DNA from: Chiua virens
Lineage: Eukaryota; Basidiomycota; Agaricomycetes; Boletales; Boletaceae
Direction: 5' to 3'
DNA length: 64,000 nt
NCBI GenBank assembly: GCA_019787685.1
Contig: JAHNUO010000009.1
Coordinates: forward strand, 1,798,001 to 1,862,000
Both the position numbers and the translations under genes were made by a program. The notes below the pieces were generated by a model, which saw only the letters and a list, made by a program, of their open reading frames with translations, ran no database searches and was not told the origin of the DNA. Below, one piece after another: positions 25,425 through 36,537 of the stretch. Each line of letters starts with the position of its first letter. Positions within the stretch are counted from its first letter, which is position 1.

Positions 25425-27332
25425 TCAACACAGCTGCCACATTTTGACAGAGTCACTGAAAAAACGTCAATAGCCTGCCACCGCGAAGTCCACGGACGTA
25501 CACGACAAAGGACGAACTCTCCCCGTCGGACCCCCACGTGGGATACCACTGATTCTGGGCATTGATGAACGACCGCATGGCCGTGTTGGAACCGTCCAGC
25601 CACGGCTTGTTCCCGACGTTATCCGGGAACCATCCGTTCGTGCCCCCGACCGCGAGATCCAAGATCAGATAAAAGGCTATAAGCAGGTCAGAACCCGGCA
25701 CGTGCATATCACCGGAGAAGAGAACCCACGTTGGTCAAACGGCGTTGCGTTTGTGCCGTTTATCCACGGGTTCGTGAGTACGACTGGTGTCGTCCCGTTT
25801 TCGACGACGGTCGGGAAGTCGCCGCGAGTGAAGAAGGGTTCGTTGAACGGCAACTGTAGCATGTAGTTCAGCCTCGAGTCGACATACATGCGCCTGGAAA
25901 CGACTCGAGGTCAGCCAGGACAAGGAACGAGAGAAAGAGAGCTCACAGGAAGCTGGAATCCCATTCGAGCACGTAGGTGTGGAACGCTTCACCGTAATCG
26001 GTCCGTCGCTGTGTCCACCAACCAAACGTTTTGTAAAAGGCGTTCAGGAACGGCAAGGGGCCCCAATTGAGGGAGCCGCGGACATAATCAATTCCTCTGG
26101 CCGAATCCATTAGCGACGTAAGAGGAACAGGTAATTGAACTGACTGGTTGGGATATGAAGGGGCATTGCCACGAGATTCCATGATGTCGATTTCGCCACT
26201 CTGTGGCCAGGGACCGTAGGTATTGTTGACGGGAAGCATCCAGATGGCGGGCCAGAGCTGTGAGATCATGATGGTGAGAAGGTGGATACCGAGTGAGGAT
26301 GAACACATACCCAGTCGCCTCTTGGAAGCTTTTGCGATGACTTCTACTTTACCATAACGGATACTGGCGCTGTTTCTGGTACTGATGCGCGCGCTCTGAA
26401 CGGGAGGGACGACGGTGCCACTTGTGGCGTTGCTGACGGCACCGCAAGCTTGGTAGTATGCGGAGAGATCAGCCTGAGAAGAGGTGTTGCTGTTGCTGCC
26501 ACCTGGCAATGCAGCGGGGTTTGTGATGTTGTAGGTACAATCGGTGAGATTATAGCTGTAACCATCCAAGACGTTGTTCACGCCGATGGCGTCGGAAGTT
26601 AAGGTTGGGGTGATATAGAGGTACCCGTTCTGGACGTAAGAATTGTTTGTTGAGTCTGTCGTCATCTCAAACTCGCCATTACTATAGAACGAAATCATGA
26701 GTTTAAAGGAGCGGAACCGAGACCGCTGCCTACCCAAAGCCACCGAGCTCGATCTCGCGGAACCAGTTTCCGCTCGAGCCAAAGACGGTGTCGGTATCGG
26801 TGTTAAACTCTTCGTCGAGAACCAAGCAGAGGTTTCCGCTGAGCATGGGCACGCTCTTGTACCCGAAATAGCAGCGGATGGCGGATGCGACGATGCCGAG
26901 GAAGGCGACGCCGTAGGTGACATAGTACGAAATGCGCTGGTAGGGGTCTTTCCTTTTTATCCATGGCTTTTCGATGGTGCTAGGATCCTCGAGGAGGGTA
27001 GAGCGCATGCGAATGGACTTTCTCTGGGGCAGGAGGGAGGGCAGGGTGGAGTGTGCGGTGAGTGGGCGGGATGGGGGTGGTGCAAGGCTCTCGCGAATGC
27101 GGAGGCCAGAAGAGGTGCGGTTCGGAAAGCCAGCAGGACGACTGCCGTAGTAAGAGGGAGAGCGTGGAACGTCAGCGGGGACGGCGATGGAGACGTTTTG
27201 GCGTTGTTCTACATTGGGTGGGGTTGGACCGCGACTGGAGAGATCGGGTGTAGAGAAAGGATTTGAGTTTGTACCAGCAGTGGATGGACGTGAATCTGTG
27301 GATTGTTCACCGATGAAGAATGGTGAGGACAT
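25425..27332 (-). CDS. KRE6: Beta-glucan synthesis-associated protein KRE6/SKN1 (GH16-like)
   Basis: A type II membrane protein of the KRE6/SKN1 family, needed for beta-1,6-glucan of the cell wall and acting in the ER/Golgi. ATG at 27332 opens a Ser/Pro-rich cytoplasmic tail of about 125 residues. A membrane helix follows near residues 135-155 (ISYYVTYGVAFLGIVASAIRCYFGY), then LCLVLDEEFNTDTD, NGEFEMTTDSTNNSYVQNGYLYITP, ASIRYGKVEVIAKA, WPAIWMLPVNNTYGPWPQSGEIDIMESRGN (the GH16 ExDxxE motif), GWWTQRRTDYGEAFHTYVLEWD, and LILDLAVGGTNGWFPDNVGNKPWLDGS. A final intron splits the Val codon of SFVV|DSVKMWQLC; without that splice the frame would run on to a false stop at 25453. True stop 25425-25427. 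About six exons, no damaged motif seen. Confidence 0.95.
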
Positions 27333-27779
27333 GGCCGACTACTACTAGCATCGGTGAGCATGTACATTGGTTATAAGAGACCAGTGTTGATTACCAAAAA
27401 AGGAATGAACGGAACGAAAACTCCGATTTGCATTTTCGATCGAGTTTAGATCGTGAATCTGAGATTCAATGGAGATTAATCGGGTAATTTCCTTCCTTGG
27501 TCGACGGAGCGTCTCTCTACACCCACAAGGATCATCCATTTCCCATCCCTCGTGCATTATCGCTCCGTTCCTTGGCCCACTCTGCTCCTCACCCGTATCG
27601 CGAAATGAACCACTTTCTCGTCGATCTCCACTGGCACGGATGTACACCAACCCCGACTGCGATTTACCTAAACACTGGCAGTCTCTTGACCAGTCTACAC
27701 GCGCCAAGGTACAGGGAATCAACTTCTCTCATTGTCCACCCATGATAACGACATCGCCACGTTCATACCCTCCCACCAT
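27333..27779. other. Upstream region of KRE6
   Basis: Presumed promoter and 5' leader of the minus-strand KRE6 gene. Frames on the plus strand here have no motif. Confidence 0.35.
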
Positions 27780-27983
27780 TTAGCTGACATCAATCACCTG
27801 GGAGGGAACATCACCAAACACTGTCCTATTTCCTGTATCATCAACTTTGATTGTCTGCCGGACGCGTTTGGCATGTCCACCCGCTAATCCATTCTTGCGG
27901 TTCCTCTCATTGATCCATCGTGACTCTCTCTCCAGGGCGGAATGCTGTAACCTGGCAATGGTACCTTTCGTACCTTTATCCAA
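27780..27983 (-). CDS. Possible C-terminal exon of an unknown gene
   Basis: The minus-strand frame reads SLDKGTKGTIARLQHSALERESRWINERNRKNGLAGGHAKRV then RQTIKVDDTGNRTVFGDVPSQVIDVS and stops at 27780. It looks protein-like (balanced, charged). Upstream, a frame starting at ATG about 28379 (MAFTRASHRKQVETLPKIEGRYEW, then a GTGATTT donor) might be its first exon, but I could not make the middle exons agree in phase. Family unknown. Confidence 0.3.
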   Translation of the reverse strand: MDKGTKGTIARLQHSALERESRWINERNRKNGLAGGHAKRVRQTIKVDDTGNRTVFGDVPSQVIDVS

Positions 27984-28384
27984 ACTCTTGGTGGTGGCCC
28001 GATTTCCGTGTTATCTTTGCACATTCATCGTTTACACGGCGCAACGTACCACCGATAATATTTGTTCCCAGCCAATCTCCGGCTCATTGCACCTCTGTCC
28101 CCGCCATCGCGCCACCGCCATCACTTGCTATTCGCTTTGCTGTATGGGCGACCTCTTCTTTTGGTCTGCTCATAGCGCGATCATCACGACTTCATTCAGA
28201 TGGCCAGTTCTTATTTGCAAACGTGCTCACTTCAGCTACCGCGACATCGAGCAATACATGTCTTACTCGGTCTCGATAAAGCATCCAATGTCAGAATGGA
28301 ACAAATCACCACTCGTATCTCCCTTCAATTTTTGGCAATGTCTCGACTTGTTTACGGTGTGATGCTCGCGTGAATGCCATGATT

Positions 28385-29233
28385 GCATGACGCACTGGTG
28401 CCGCCACGAAAACACACGACTGCATAATCGTCATATCAATCGCATGGAGAATCATAAAGATAAAGAACCATGTTGCGAGCATCCCGATAAGATTTTCCGT
28501 CGTCGTATTGGTCTTTACGCGTACTCTTGGAGTGAGTTATCAGCACGAAAGCAACTATCGTTCAGGTATTTCCTCGCGAGTGGGTGAACGATTGATGACC
28601 ACGCAGGACTTGACGAATCAATTTGATCTCTTGTTTGCATATCAGGGTTTCTTCTGATAACAGACTTTCAAAAACCGAGGAAGAGTGTGTCCAGTCTCGT
28701 CGTGCGATAAAGGAGGCGTGTGGATTCGAACGTTCCCGAGATTAAGATACAATCTATCTCGCATGCACTCGGGCATACGCACTTTCCTCCCGAGGATCAA
28801 CACCGATATATAAGATAATGTTGTCCTTTTTAGGTCCTCTTCACTCCGGGAGGACAAGGATTGCATTATAGAAATTACTTTTTAATGCCGGATGTCAGAC
28901 TACTTGAATCAGAAGTGTGGCGCACCTGTCGATTAGACGTGCCCTCGATGCAAGGGATGCCTTTTTCATGTTGTCCGACAGTATCAGACTAATCGGTAAG
29001 TCGTCGAGAGCGGGTACCTATCTGGGTAGGGAAAAGGAAACTTAGTACTTGAAGCGGGGAGTCGTTTCGGCTTTCACAGCAGATGAGGCGAGCATGCAGC
29101 GTCATCGTCAGCGAGATCAACGACGTGTGGTGATGAGCGAGGACTAGAGAGGGAAACTCGCCGCGTCCGAGTCTTCCTTCATTTTTCTGAAACGATTCGG
29201 CCAGACTTCGACTTCGCGCGTATTTCGCCATCG
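28385..29233. other. No gene supported
   Basis: Short frames only, mostly interrupted. Nothing with a recognisable motif. Confidence 0.35.
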
Positions 29234-29542
29234 TTATGATCCATGGTACGCGGCTTGGTGGCCACCAGGAAGGCGCCACCGCGTCACTTTGCCTAGGATG
29301 GACGAATGCCCTTGAAAGAACATGTCTTTTTCGCGAAATCGAATTTGTCGTCGAGCGTGCCACATCTGATTGGCAGGATAAACCTCGAAAATCCTCCTAA
29401 TGGCATCGCGGTGATCATCGAACGGATTCTGCACGTCTTTTCGAGACCATTCGATGGCGGGGATGACGTTGAGGGTGTGTGTTGATTGGATACGGAGGGA
29501 ACCGCGTTGCAGTGCGGCGCACTCGAGGTTGGTGCTAACCAT
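29234..29542 (-). CDS. Unknown 102-residue open frame
   Basis: ATG at 29542 opens MVSTNLECAALQRGSLRIQS ... DAIRRIFEVYPANQMWHARRQIRFREKDMFF and stops at 29234. The residue balance (SLRIQSTHTLNVIPAIEWSRKD) looks like coding sequence, and the same frame resumes after the stop with TREVEVWPNRFRKMKEDSD, so the stop could lie in an intron. I do not recognise it. Confidence 0.33.
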   Translation of the reverse strand: MVSTNLECAALQRGSLRIQSTHTLNVIPAIEWSRKDVQNPFDDHRDAIRRIFEVYPANQMWHARRQIRFREKDMFFQGHSSILGKVTRWRLPGGHQAAYHGS

Positions 29543-30790
29543 TGTTGGCAACTTCTCAAATCAGCTCGCAGCGACTCCAACACCTGAAAGCATCCCCGAA
29601 TTTGGATCCCTCCGACACAGCGGGACGTCTTGCGGGCGATGTTTGCATGGTCGCATCGCAGCAACGGTACCGTGGCGTTTCCGTGTAAAGATGTTCAGCA
29701 ACGCATGCACCTCCCACTGTAACGCCACCCGACACAGCCGAGTGCCTCTCCCCTTCTTTCCTTGTTTTCTATTTTTCCTTTCGAGCGTTGAATCTCACAG
29801 CTTCACGCTCAGTTCGCTTCGTAAAGGTTTGTCCACAGATGAGCGATGGTCGACCAAACTCCTCGGACAGCCTCCCACGGCGAAGCGCGTGCCTCGCGGA
29901 CTCGGAGGACCCTCGACAGCGGTCCATGGAACGTACGGACCTTGTATGGTCATCCACCTTCAGGCAATACACAATTAGGGTGAGATACACAAGAATCTCG
30001 TTCCAAACAGGTATTCACGGTACGAACGTTCGGTAGCCCTAAATTGATCGCCATCTCGCCTTGTCTGGAGCGCGCGTTGTTGGCCGCCGTATCAGTTTGT
30101 CCCGCCCTGTACACCCTCAACATCCGACGAGTAAGGTGATCTTAAAATATCCGCTGATCAGGCATTTTGATTGGAGCGTGTTTACCAATCCTGGTTGCTT
30201 TGGCGTGCAACTGGCTTCTTCCGGTTATCCCACCATCGATTCACCCAGATCCACTCTCACGCATTTCAGAGCAATTACCTCGTCTGACCGGAATGTGGAT
30301 CTGATCACGTATGTCGTATGCAGCGTGGTCATCGATATCGGAATTCGTCCATTTTTCATCTGACCCGTCTTCCGCCCTCGCGTATCGCAAGGGGTGCGTT
30401 CCTATCGAAGGTAACATCTTCTCATCACACCTTTCTAATGATTTCAATTAATGTCAGAAGGGCAGCATCGCATTCGGGTCGTAAACCATCCGAACTCGCC
30501 GACCTTTCGCGTGCCACCAACCATTTCCCCCTTTTTTTCGCGCGTCTCGCCCTTTTCGGAATTTGGGTTATCGCGAAACCTGGCTCAACCGGCTTGTTTG
30601 GGTGTGCCTTCTTTCCGAATTATGTTAGCGGCCATGTCTTTGCCTTGTGTATGGGTTACTTATATCTCTAAGGTGCAACCCGGTGTATCACGGATCACGA
30701 GTGCCCCTCTATCTCAAGTCCCTTAGACCGCACGTCCCACAGGCCTTGCGCATACCTCTCGTACCCTCGTATATACACTCGGGTTCCAGC
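29543..30790. other. Long upstream region of the glycosyltransferase pair
   Basis: Frames at 29454-29978 and 30061-30671 have no motif. The last 90 bp carry TATATACA near 30769 shortly before the ATG, a candidate core promoter for the first glycosyltransferase gene. Confidence 0.35.
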
Positions 30791-33700
30791 ATGGCTATGG
30801 ACTACGACGCATACGATGCTCTGCTGCACCACATCTTCAAACGCGTGCGTGTCGGTCCTCTGTTATGGTCATTGGTATTCACCTTCCCACAGACGCAGGG
30901 AGACGCTTGGTTTAAGCCCTCGGAAGAGAACATCTCTGCTGGGGTCTGTATACGAGTCGAGCCGGGCCACTTTCGGGTCTTCCCATACGAGAACACCTAC
31001 CTGGCGCCGTTCGAGGCAGCGATTCGCGCGTTGAACCCAGTCGTCGCCGTCAAGGTACGCAGTGCTGCGGTCCATGCCGCATTGGCCACGGTGTACGTCC
31101 GCATTTCTGTTCTGTTGGGTTGCGTTATAACCGACCTGATTTATTACGCAGATCCGAGGATGCGACTGCCATCTATGTCGATCACAACACGCGCATCCAA
31201 ATCCTCGCCTCAATCGCGGAGCTGCCCAGCGCCGAAAAAGAACAATGCGGGGCCTTTTTGGTAGGCCCGTTCACCTGCGTTGTGACAGCATCTCACCGCG
31301 TCTACAGCGTGATGAACGCGTGCTCGTCCTTTGGTCGGACGATCTGGACGGGATCATTCCGTTATGCCGAGACTTTGAAACGCGGTTGATCAAACTTGTG
31401 TGGCGGGCGCGCGGGACGGTCTCCGTGCCGCCGTCGGAGTTGTCGTCGTCGAATCCGTCCGACGACGACCTCGCTGAAAAGGCCAAGGAAGCGCCACAGA
31501 CCGTCGTGGCGCGGGACAAGCCAGAGCGAACTGGGAATGGCAAGTCACTGTGGAAGATGTTCAGTTGGCGCTCGACAAAGTCGACGCGTGAAAAGGACAT
31601 GGAGTTGGCAGCGCCGAAACAACGTCAGACGAGGCTCATTGCGCCGGTGTACAATGGATTCGGGTGTGCATTGGCCATTTGTGCGTATCGGGTGCGGATT
31701 TGGTGGACTCGGCTGACATGGTCCTAGTTTTCATTGGGAGTGGTGTGGCGATGCTCTTGCAAGAGTCGCTCATGGACGAAACTTGGACGCGATTCGCGCT
31801 GCTTGTAACAGCCCCGTTTATGTTTTGCGTCTCCATCGTGCGTTTACGTTTGTGAACGCCTGAACGTGTATTCACCTGAAGTCCTTCCAGTTCTTTTGCA
31901 ACCAAATCATCAGCAATCTCGGCATGATGTAAGTGAACTTGTACTGCATGCCAGGCACGCTCTCTGATGCGACATGTCACAGGATCGGTCCCGTCTCGCA
32001 ATACTATGACAACTCGCGTTATTACTCTGCGACGAAACCTGAACCCAACAAGGAAGTTGACGCCAGTCTTCCGCATATCACGCTCCAGATGCCAGTCTAC
32101 AAAGAAAGCTTGGAACAAACAATGTCCGTACCAACAACGCCGAGAGTGCCGATCCATCGCCACTGACCATCCTTGTAGCGCACCTTCTGTGTTTCATCTC
32201 AAGAAGGCGATGCAGACTTATGCCCGACAAGGCGGGTCGTCTGCCATCTTCATCCACGACGACGGTCTCCAATTGATCTCCGAAAAGGACCGCGAAGCGC
32301 GCATCGCGTTCTACGCCGATCACAACATCGGCTGGGTCGCGCGTCCCAAGCACGAGTCAGTCCCCGGACGGGTTCAAACGTGCCGGCCGCTTTAAGAAAG
32401 CGTCCAACCTCAACTACGGCCTCGCGCTGAGTCTCGCACTGGAGCGACACCTCAAGGTGCTGCAGGACACCGAGGAACGGGGCGAGTTGGACGCAGACGA
32501 CACGCCGCTCGAGGACCGCGCGCTGCACATGGCGTGCGACGAGATGTTTGCGGAGACGGGCGGAAAATGGAAGCCGTGGGCGTCGAATGGACGGTCGATA
32601 AGGATTGGGGAGATCATCTTGCTGGTGGACGCGGACACGGTCGTTCCTGAAGACTGTCTGCGGGACGCGGCTCGGGAGCTGGCCGAAAGTCCCGAGGTGG
32701 CGATTATCCAACACGAATCAGGTACGCCCGGTTGGGTGTCCGTTTTGTGGTGCCTGTTTTCGTGTGCTAAGTCCGACTTCACACAGATGTCATGCAAGTC
32801 GCGCACCACTACTTTGAGAACGGGATCGCGCATTTCACGCGCCGCATCAACAAGTGTATCTCGCTTGGGTGTTCCAACGGCGAAGTCGCGCCGTTTGTGG
32901 GTCACAATGCGTTTCTGCGGTGGTCGGCGTTGCAAGATGCAGCCTTTATCGATCCGGCGGATGGAAAAAAGAAGATTTGGTCCGAGTCAAACGTGTCCGA
33001 GGACTTTGACATGGCGCTGCGGCTTCAGGTACGTTTTCGGGAATGAGGCAGGCGGGCGGCTAAACGAACGACGGATAGCTGAAACGGTATGCGATTCGAT
33101 GGGCAACGTATTCCGAGGGCGGATTCAAAGAGGGCGTATCCCTGACGGTGGATGATGAGTTGAACAGATGGCAAAAGTATTCGTATGGTACGATTCGGTT
33201 GCATTTCGCGTGCTTCTCTGATGTGATGGGCTCTGGGCAGGGTGCAGCGAGCTGATCTTTAACCCGCTTGTCAGCTGGTGGAGACTGGGTCCGATCAACA
33301 AGCAATTGCGCATCTTTGTTTGGTCGGATGCGCCGGTGCACTATAAACTGAGTATGATGTCGTGTACGTGGCCTCGTGACGCATGGGCATTGTATGGCCG
33401 AGCTAACGTTTGATTTCATAGACATGTTTTCTTACTGTGAGCGGCGTTGATTGCCCGTCTGGTGTGAGGAAAAGATGTTTAATGCTTCTCCCTCCAATCT
33501 AGATGGTATTGCCGCATCAGCAGCGATGTCTATCCTAAATTATTTTCTTCTCGGGTTCGGTATTCAGACAGATGGGTACTACCTCCACAGCTTTGAGGTG
33601 TTTTTAGGCGATTATGGTCGTATTCCCTGGATCTGGCAACTTGGGCTACACCATGCTCGAGTACCGACTTGGCCATCGCAACCTGATCGATTCGCTGATC

Positions 33701-34153
33701 GAGACGGGGATGTGGATTCCGTTCTTGTACGTCCCACGCGTCGTGCCCTCGACGAGACTGACGCTGTGTCCAGCTTCTTCTTCTTTAGTGGTCTCAGCAT
33801 CCACCTCTCGGTGGCGCTTCTCGCGCACATGTTTTCGTACAACATCACCTGGGGTGCGACCAAGAAAGAAGTCGAGCGGTCCAACTTCTTTATCGAAGTC
33901 CCACGAATCCTGAAGCGGTTCTGGTTCGCGTTCGCGGTCTCGCTGGCGTGTTTTGCGACGATGGTCGTATTTAGTATGGATTTCGTCGGGGGGTGGCAGG
34001 TGCCGGGGACGTATTGGGCGGTGGTGTTCCCGTTGGCGTTGGTGGCGGGATGTCACATCTTGTTTCCGGTGAGTGTGATTCGGTTCATGCATGAGTGGGG
34101 CTGACGCGGTGTAGATCGTGCTTAATCCGTGGTTGATGATCTTTTCGTACTGA
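30791..34153 (+). pseudogene. Family-2 glycosyltransferase, copy A, with two frameshifts
   Basis: Copy A of a large membrane GT2 enzyme, read as MAMDYDAYDALLHHIFKR ... VLNPWLMIFSY. Blocks: an N-terminal domain (GVCIRVEPGHFRVFPYENTYLAPFEAA), two TM helices, the catalytic domain with YARQGGSSAIFIHDDG, IGEIILLVDADTVVPEDC (DxD), HHYFENGIAHFTRRIN, EVAPFVGHNAFLRW, SEDFDMALRLQ and ELNRWQKYSYG (the EDxxL and QxxRW-like motifs), then a C-terminal set of about five TM helices. Compared with copy B, one base is extra in CCCCGGACGGG (32362-32371), so the frame ends at CRPL-stop before the catalytic domain. Another is extra in TTTTTAGGCG (33601-33610). No intron can absorb either. The rest is well conserved, so the damage is recent or is an assembly error; if it is an error the gene is functional. 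Sugar substrate unknown. Confidence 0.83.
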
Positions 34154-35446
34154 GATGACGGACACTAGTAATACCTCGTACTATCTATCATTTGGACCCT
34201 TTCCTTGTCGTCCTGTCTTGAACGTTGTAGGGCGGTCTAGGTAACTTATCTTTGGGTATGTAATGGATGTAGACGATGGCGGTCGTCTGTTGAAAATATC
34301 TCGATGTCGTTTTTTTTTCAAGCGCCCAAGGCCAGCCGAGCGCCATGATACCGTGACAAACGCCGGGTTCAAGCTGATCGCGAATCTGATGTCAAGGCCA
34401 AACTACTTTACACGCGTCGCCTTTGAGTGCTCGAGAAAAAGGGAGACAGGAGACTCGGATGAGCACCAAGTGATTGCGTTCCAAGGCGAGGGCTAGCTAG
34501 GTCACGCACGAAAACGTCATCACTGCCAGTGGCAACTTGAACACCGGCGGGGGTCGTTATGATCGTCTTGTGGTTCGGCAGGGACTCGTTATCCTCGCGG
34601 GCGCTGTACGACCGGCACGTTTTCGAATAGCATGTACTCATGTCCAAGTGTGGAGTGGATGTATAGAAGGAGGTGAGTATGCTCAAGCGTGTGAGTCGCC
34701 GTTCGGTTGATGCCTTGCATCGTCGATTGCCTTCAAGACATGGGCTGCCTCTACTATGAGCTATCATTGAGGTAGCACACTGGCACGTGTTGAACAAAAC
34801 CGTTGTTGACGATGGCAGTTGTTGGAGCTAGCGGAACGTGAGGTAGTCGTGGAAAATCATGATCGGTCACGGTCACTAGCGATCGTTGTAGACTGTACCG
34901 AGTCTTTGAGGTGGGGCCAAGTGTTATTCCGAATCGGCTCGAGGCGGTATCCAGCAATGCTGATAGAGCGACGCGTTTCCTCGGTCTCATTCACGGCTAT
35001 GACCCGTTGCTCAGGCTTCGCAATTCAAATTGGAGTTTTCAAGTATTATCACGTAAACAGTGTCCAGCCGTCCAAGCTCCTGAAGAGTCAAGTTCGGCAG
35101 ATCTCTCGATGATGGTAGTTTACGGGTAGTGTAGTATGGTTCAGGCATGTTGCATGGCTCGTCATACTTGGTCGATTGATATTACGCACTGTCGAGAAGA
35201 CTTCATGATGAGCCTCCCACTGATATTACACTTTCTTCTCTGATGTCCGCTATGCTACTCGGGTGCACCTCTCGAGAAGCTGATGAAACGGCCACAGTTG
35301 TAAAATTGGACACCGGATTGGGATCCATATTTTTGGTGCATCCCATTGGTGAAGGGACTCCGATCGCGTTCACACAGTCTAGAACCAGGAAGACTAATGG
35401 ATAGACTGCATTGAAACCTGGGCGTGTGCCAGTGCCGGCTACCGGG
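34154..35446. other. Between the two glycosyltransferases, no clear gene
   Basis: Frames at 34408-34797 (-), 34819-35129 (+) and 35203-35451 (-) lack motifs. The last starts MIPVAGTGTRPGFNAVYPLVFLVLDCVNAIG, which could be a signal peptide or chance hydrophobicity. Confidence 0.3.
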
Positions 35447-35747
35447 ATCATCGATCATCGATCAAGGAAGGATGTCTGAGGAGGAGCATATTCATACGGA
35501 GGATCACGGTGCAGGTTTGGATGTTGAGAAGACGATCCCGGGCCGACGGTCATGCTCCCTACCGTGCTATAACAGGGATAGTTCAGGTCCACGTCTCGGA
35601 GACGGCAAAAGGAGGACAATTGTCAGTGATACGATCGTGACGCCAACGATGGCGTATATTCAGGGGGTTGGGGTGACGGACCGGACGAGTGGAACCATGG
35701 CACACGATGACCTTGGAATGGATCTGACATGCGGTACTATGGTCCCT
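35447..35747 (-). CDS. Possible 3' exon of an unknown membrane protein
   Basis: One minus-strand frame reads MSDPFQGHRVPWFHSSGPSPQPPEYTPSLASRSYH, a single TGA, then QLSSFCRLRDVDLNYPCYSTVGSM and SSSQHPNLHRDPPYEYAPPQTSFLDR with its stop near 35447. The proline/tyrosine-rich tail (PPEY, PPYEY) is typical of the cytoplasmic end of fungal single-pass membrane proteins. In the next frame over, the TGA region reads as a hydrophobic helix (YAIVGVTIVSLTIVLLLP). I cannot decide between a damaged gene, an unseen intron, and chance. Confidence 0.28.
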
Positions 35748-36537
35748 TGCACCTGAGTAGCATGTGAGTACTGCATACCATAGGGATGTGACCGGGTAGA
35801 GACGAGGGACGAGACTTGGTGGTATGTTTTTTGTGTGATATTTTTGTTGACGGACCGAGTGAGGTGACATCACCGCGGGAGATCCCGAGAGAGGTCATTT
35901 GAATTTTTTTGGCGTATGTTTTCTCAGGCAAGACAGGGCTCATCATCATCACCCACAGTGCAAACCAACATTCTACCATCATCATCCACGCCTCGTTCGG
36001 CTCGAGAAACCTGACATGTGGTGTCCACCATCCCGCCCGTCATGTTTTCGATTAGGACGGACGTCATTTGGTACATTCTCCCCTGTCCAGATCTCTTTTC
36101 CAAGTCTCGGGTGCGACCAATGCTGGTCCGCCGATAAGCAACGTGTTCTCTCCATTACACTGACTCGGTATGTGAACCAGAGTGTGTTCCAACCCACCCC
36201 CTTGTGCCTTTTCGTGCGTGTCTTCTGTACACAGCACGTTGGAGGTGGTCTTGTCTTCCGACAGCCACGAAAGGAAACCCGTCGAAGTAGATGCCATAAC
36301 GAGTGCTATCCTACAACTATATGCATGCGGTCCCAGGCTGAACCATGGTCACACCCCCCGGGGCACTCCAATTTCCGCCATCGATTTCCCGTTGATCTGA
36401 CAAGCGGACTACTGAGCCGCAAATATTCTTGACAGGCTTGTTCAACACGAGAATACCTCGGTCCCTCAAATCTCCCGCCAGTGCCGCACGTTCTTATACA
36501 AAACCCCTTCTCTTGATTCTCCTTCCTTACCTTCGCC
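35748..36537. other. Upstream region of glycosyltransferase copy B
   Basis: No supported gene. The 80 bp before the ATG at 36538 are CT-rich, as is usual for basidiomycete promoters. Confidence 0.35.

Noticed and set aside
25453..25500. Unusual C-terminus of KRE6 (SSFVVYVRGLRGG...)
   Set aside because: It is read-through into the last intron; splicing gives the normal DSVKMWQLC end at 25425.
29454..29978. 174-residue plus-strand ORF as a protein
   Set aside because: Cys/Arg/Ser-rich with no motif, overlaps a more natural minus-strand frame, and lacks splice or start support.
35899..36432. 177-residue plus-strand ORF before glycosyltransferase B
   Set aside because: His/Cys/Arg-rich low-complexity reading with no family motif; probably promoter DNA.
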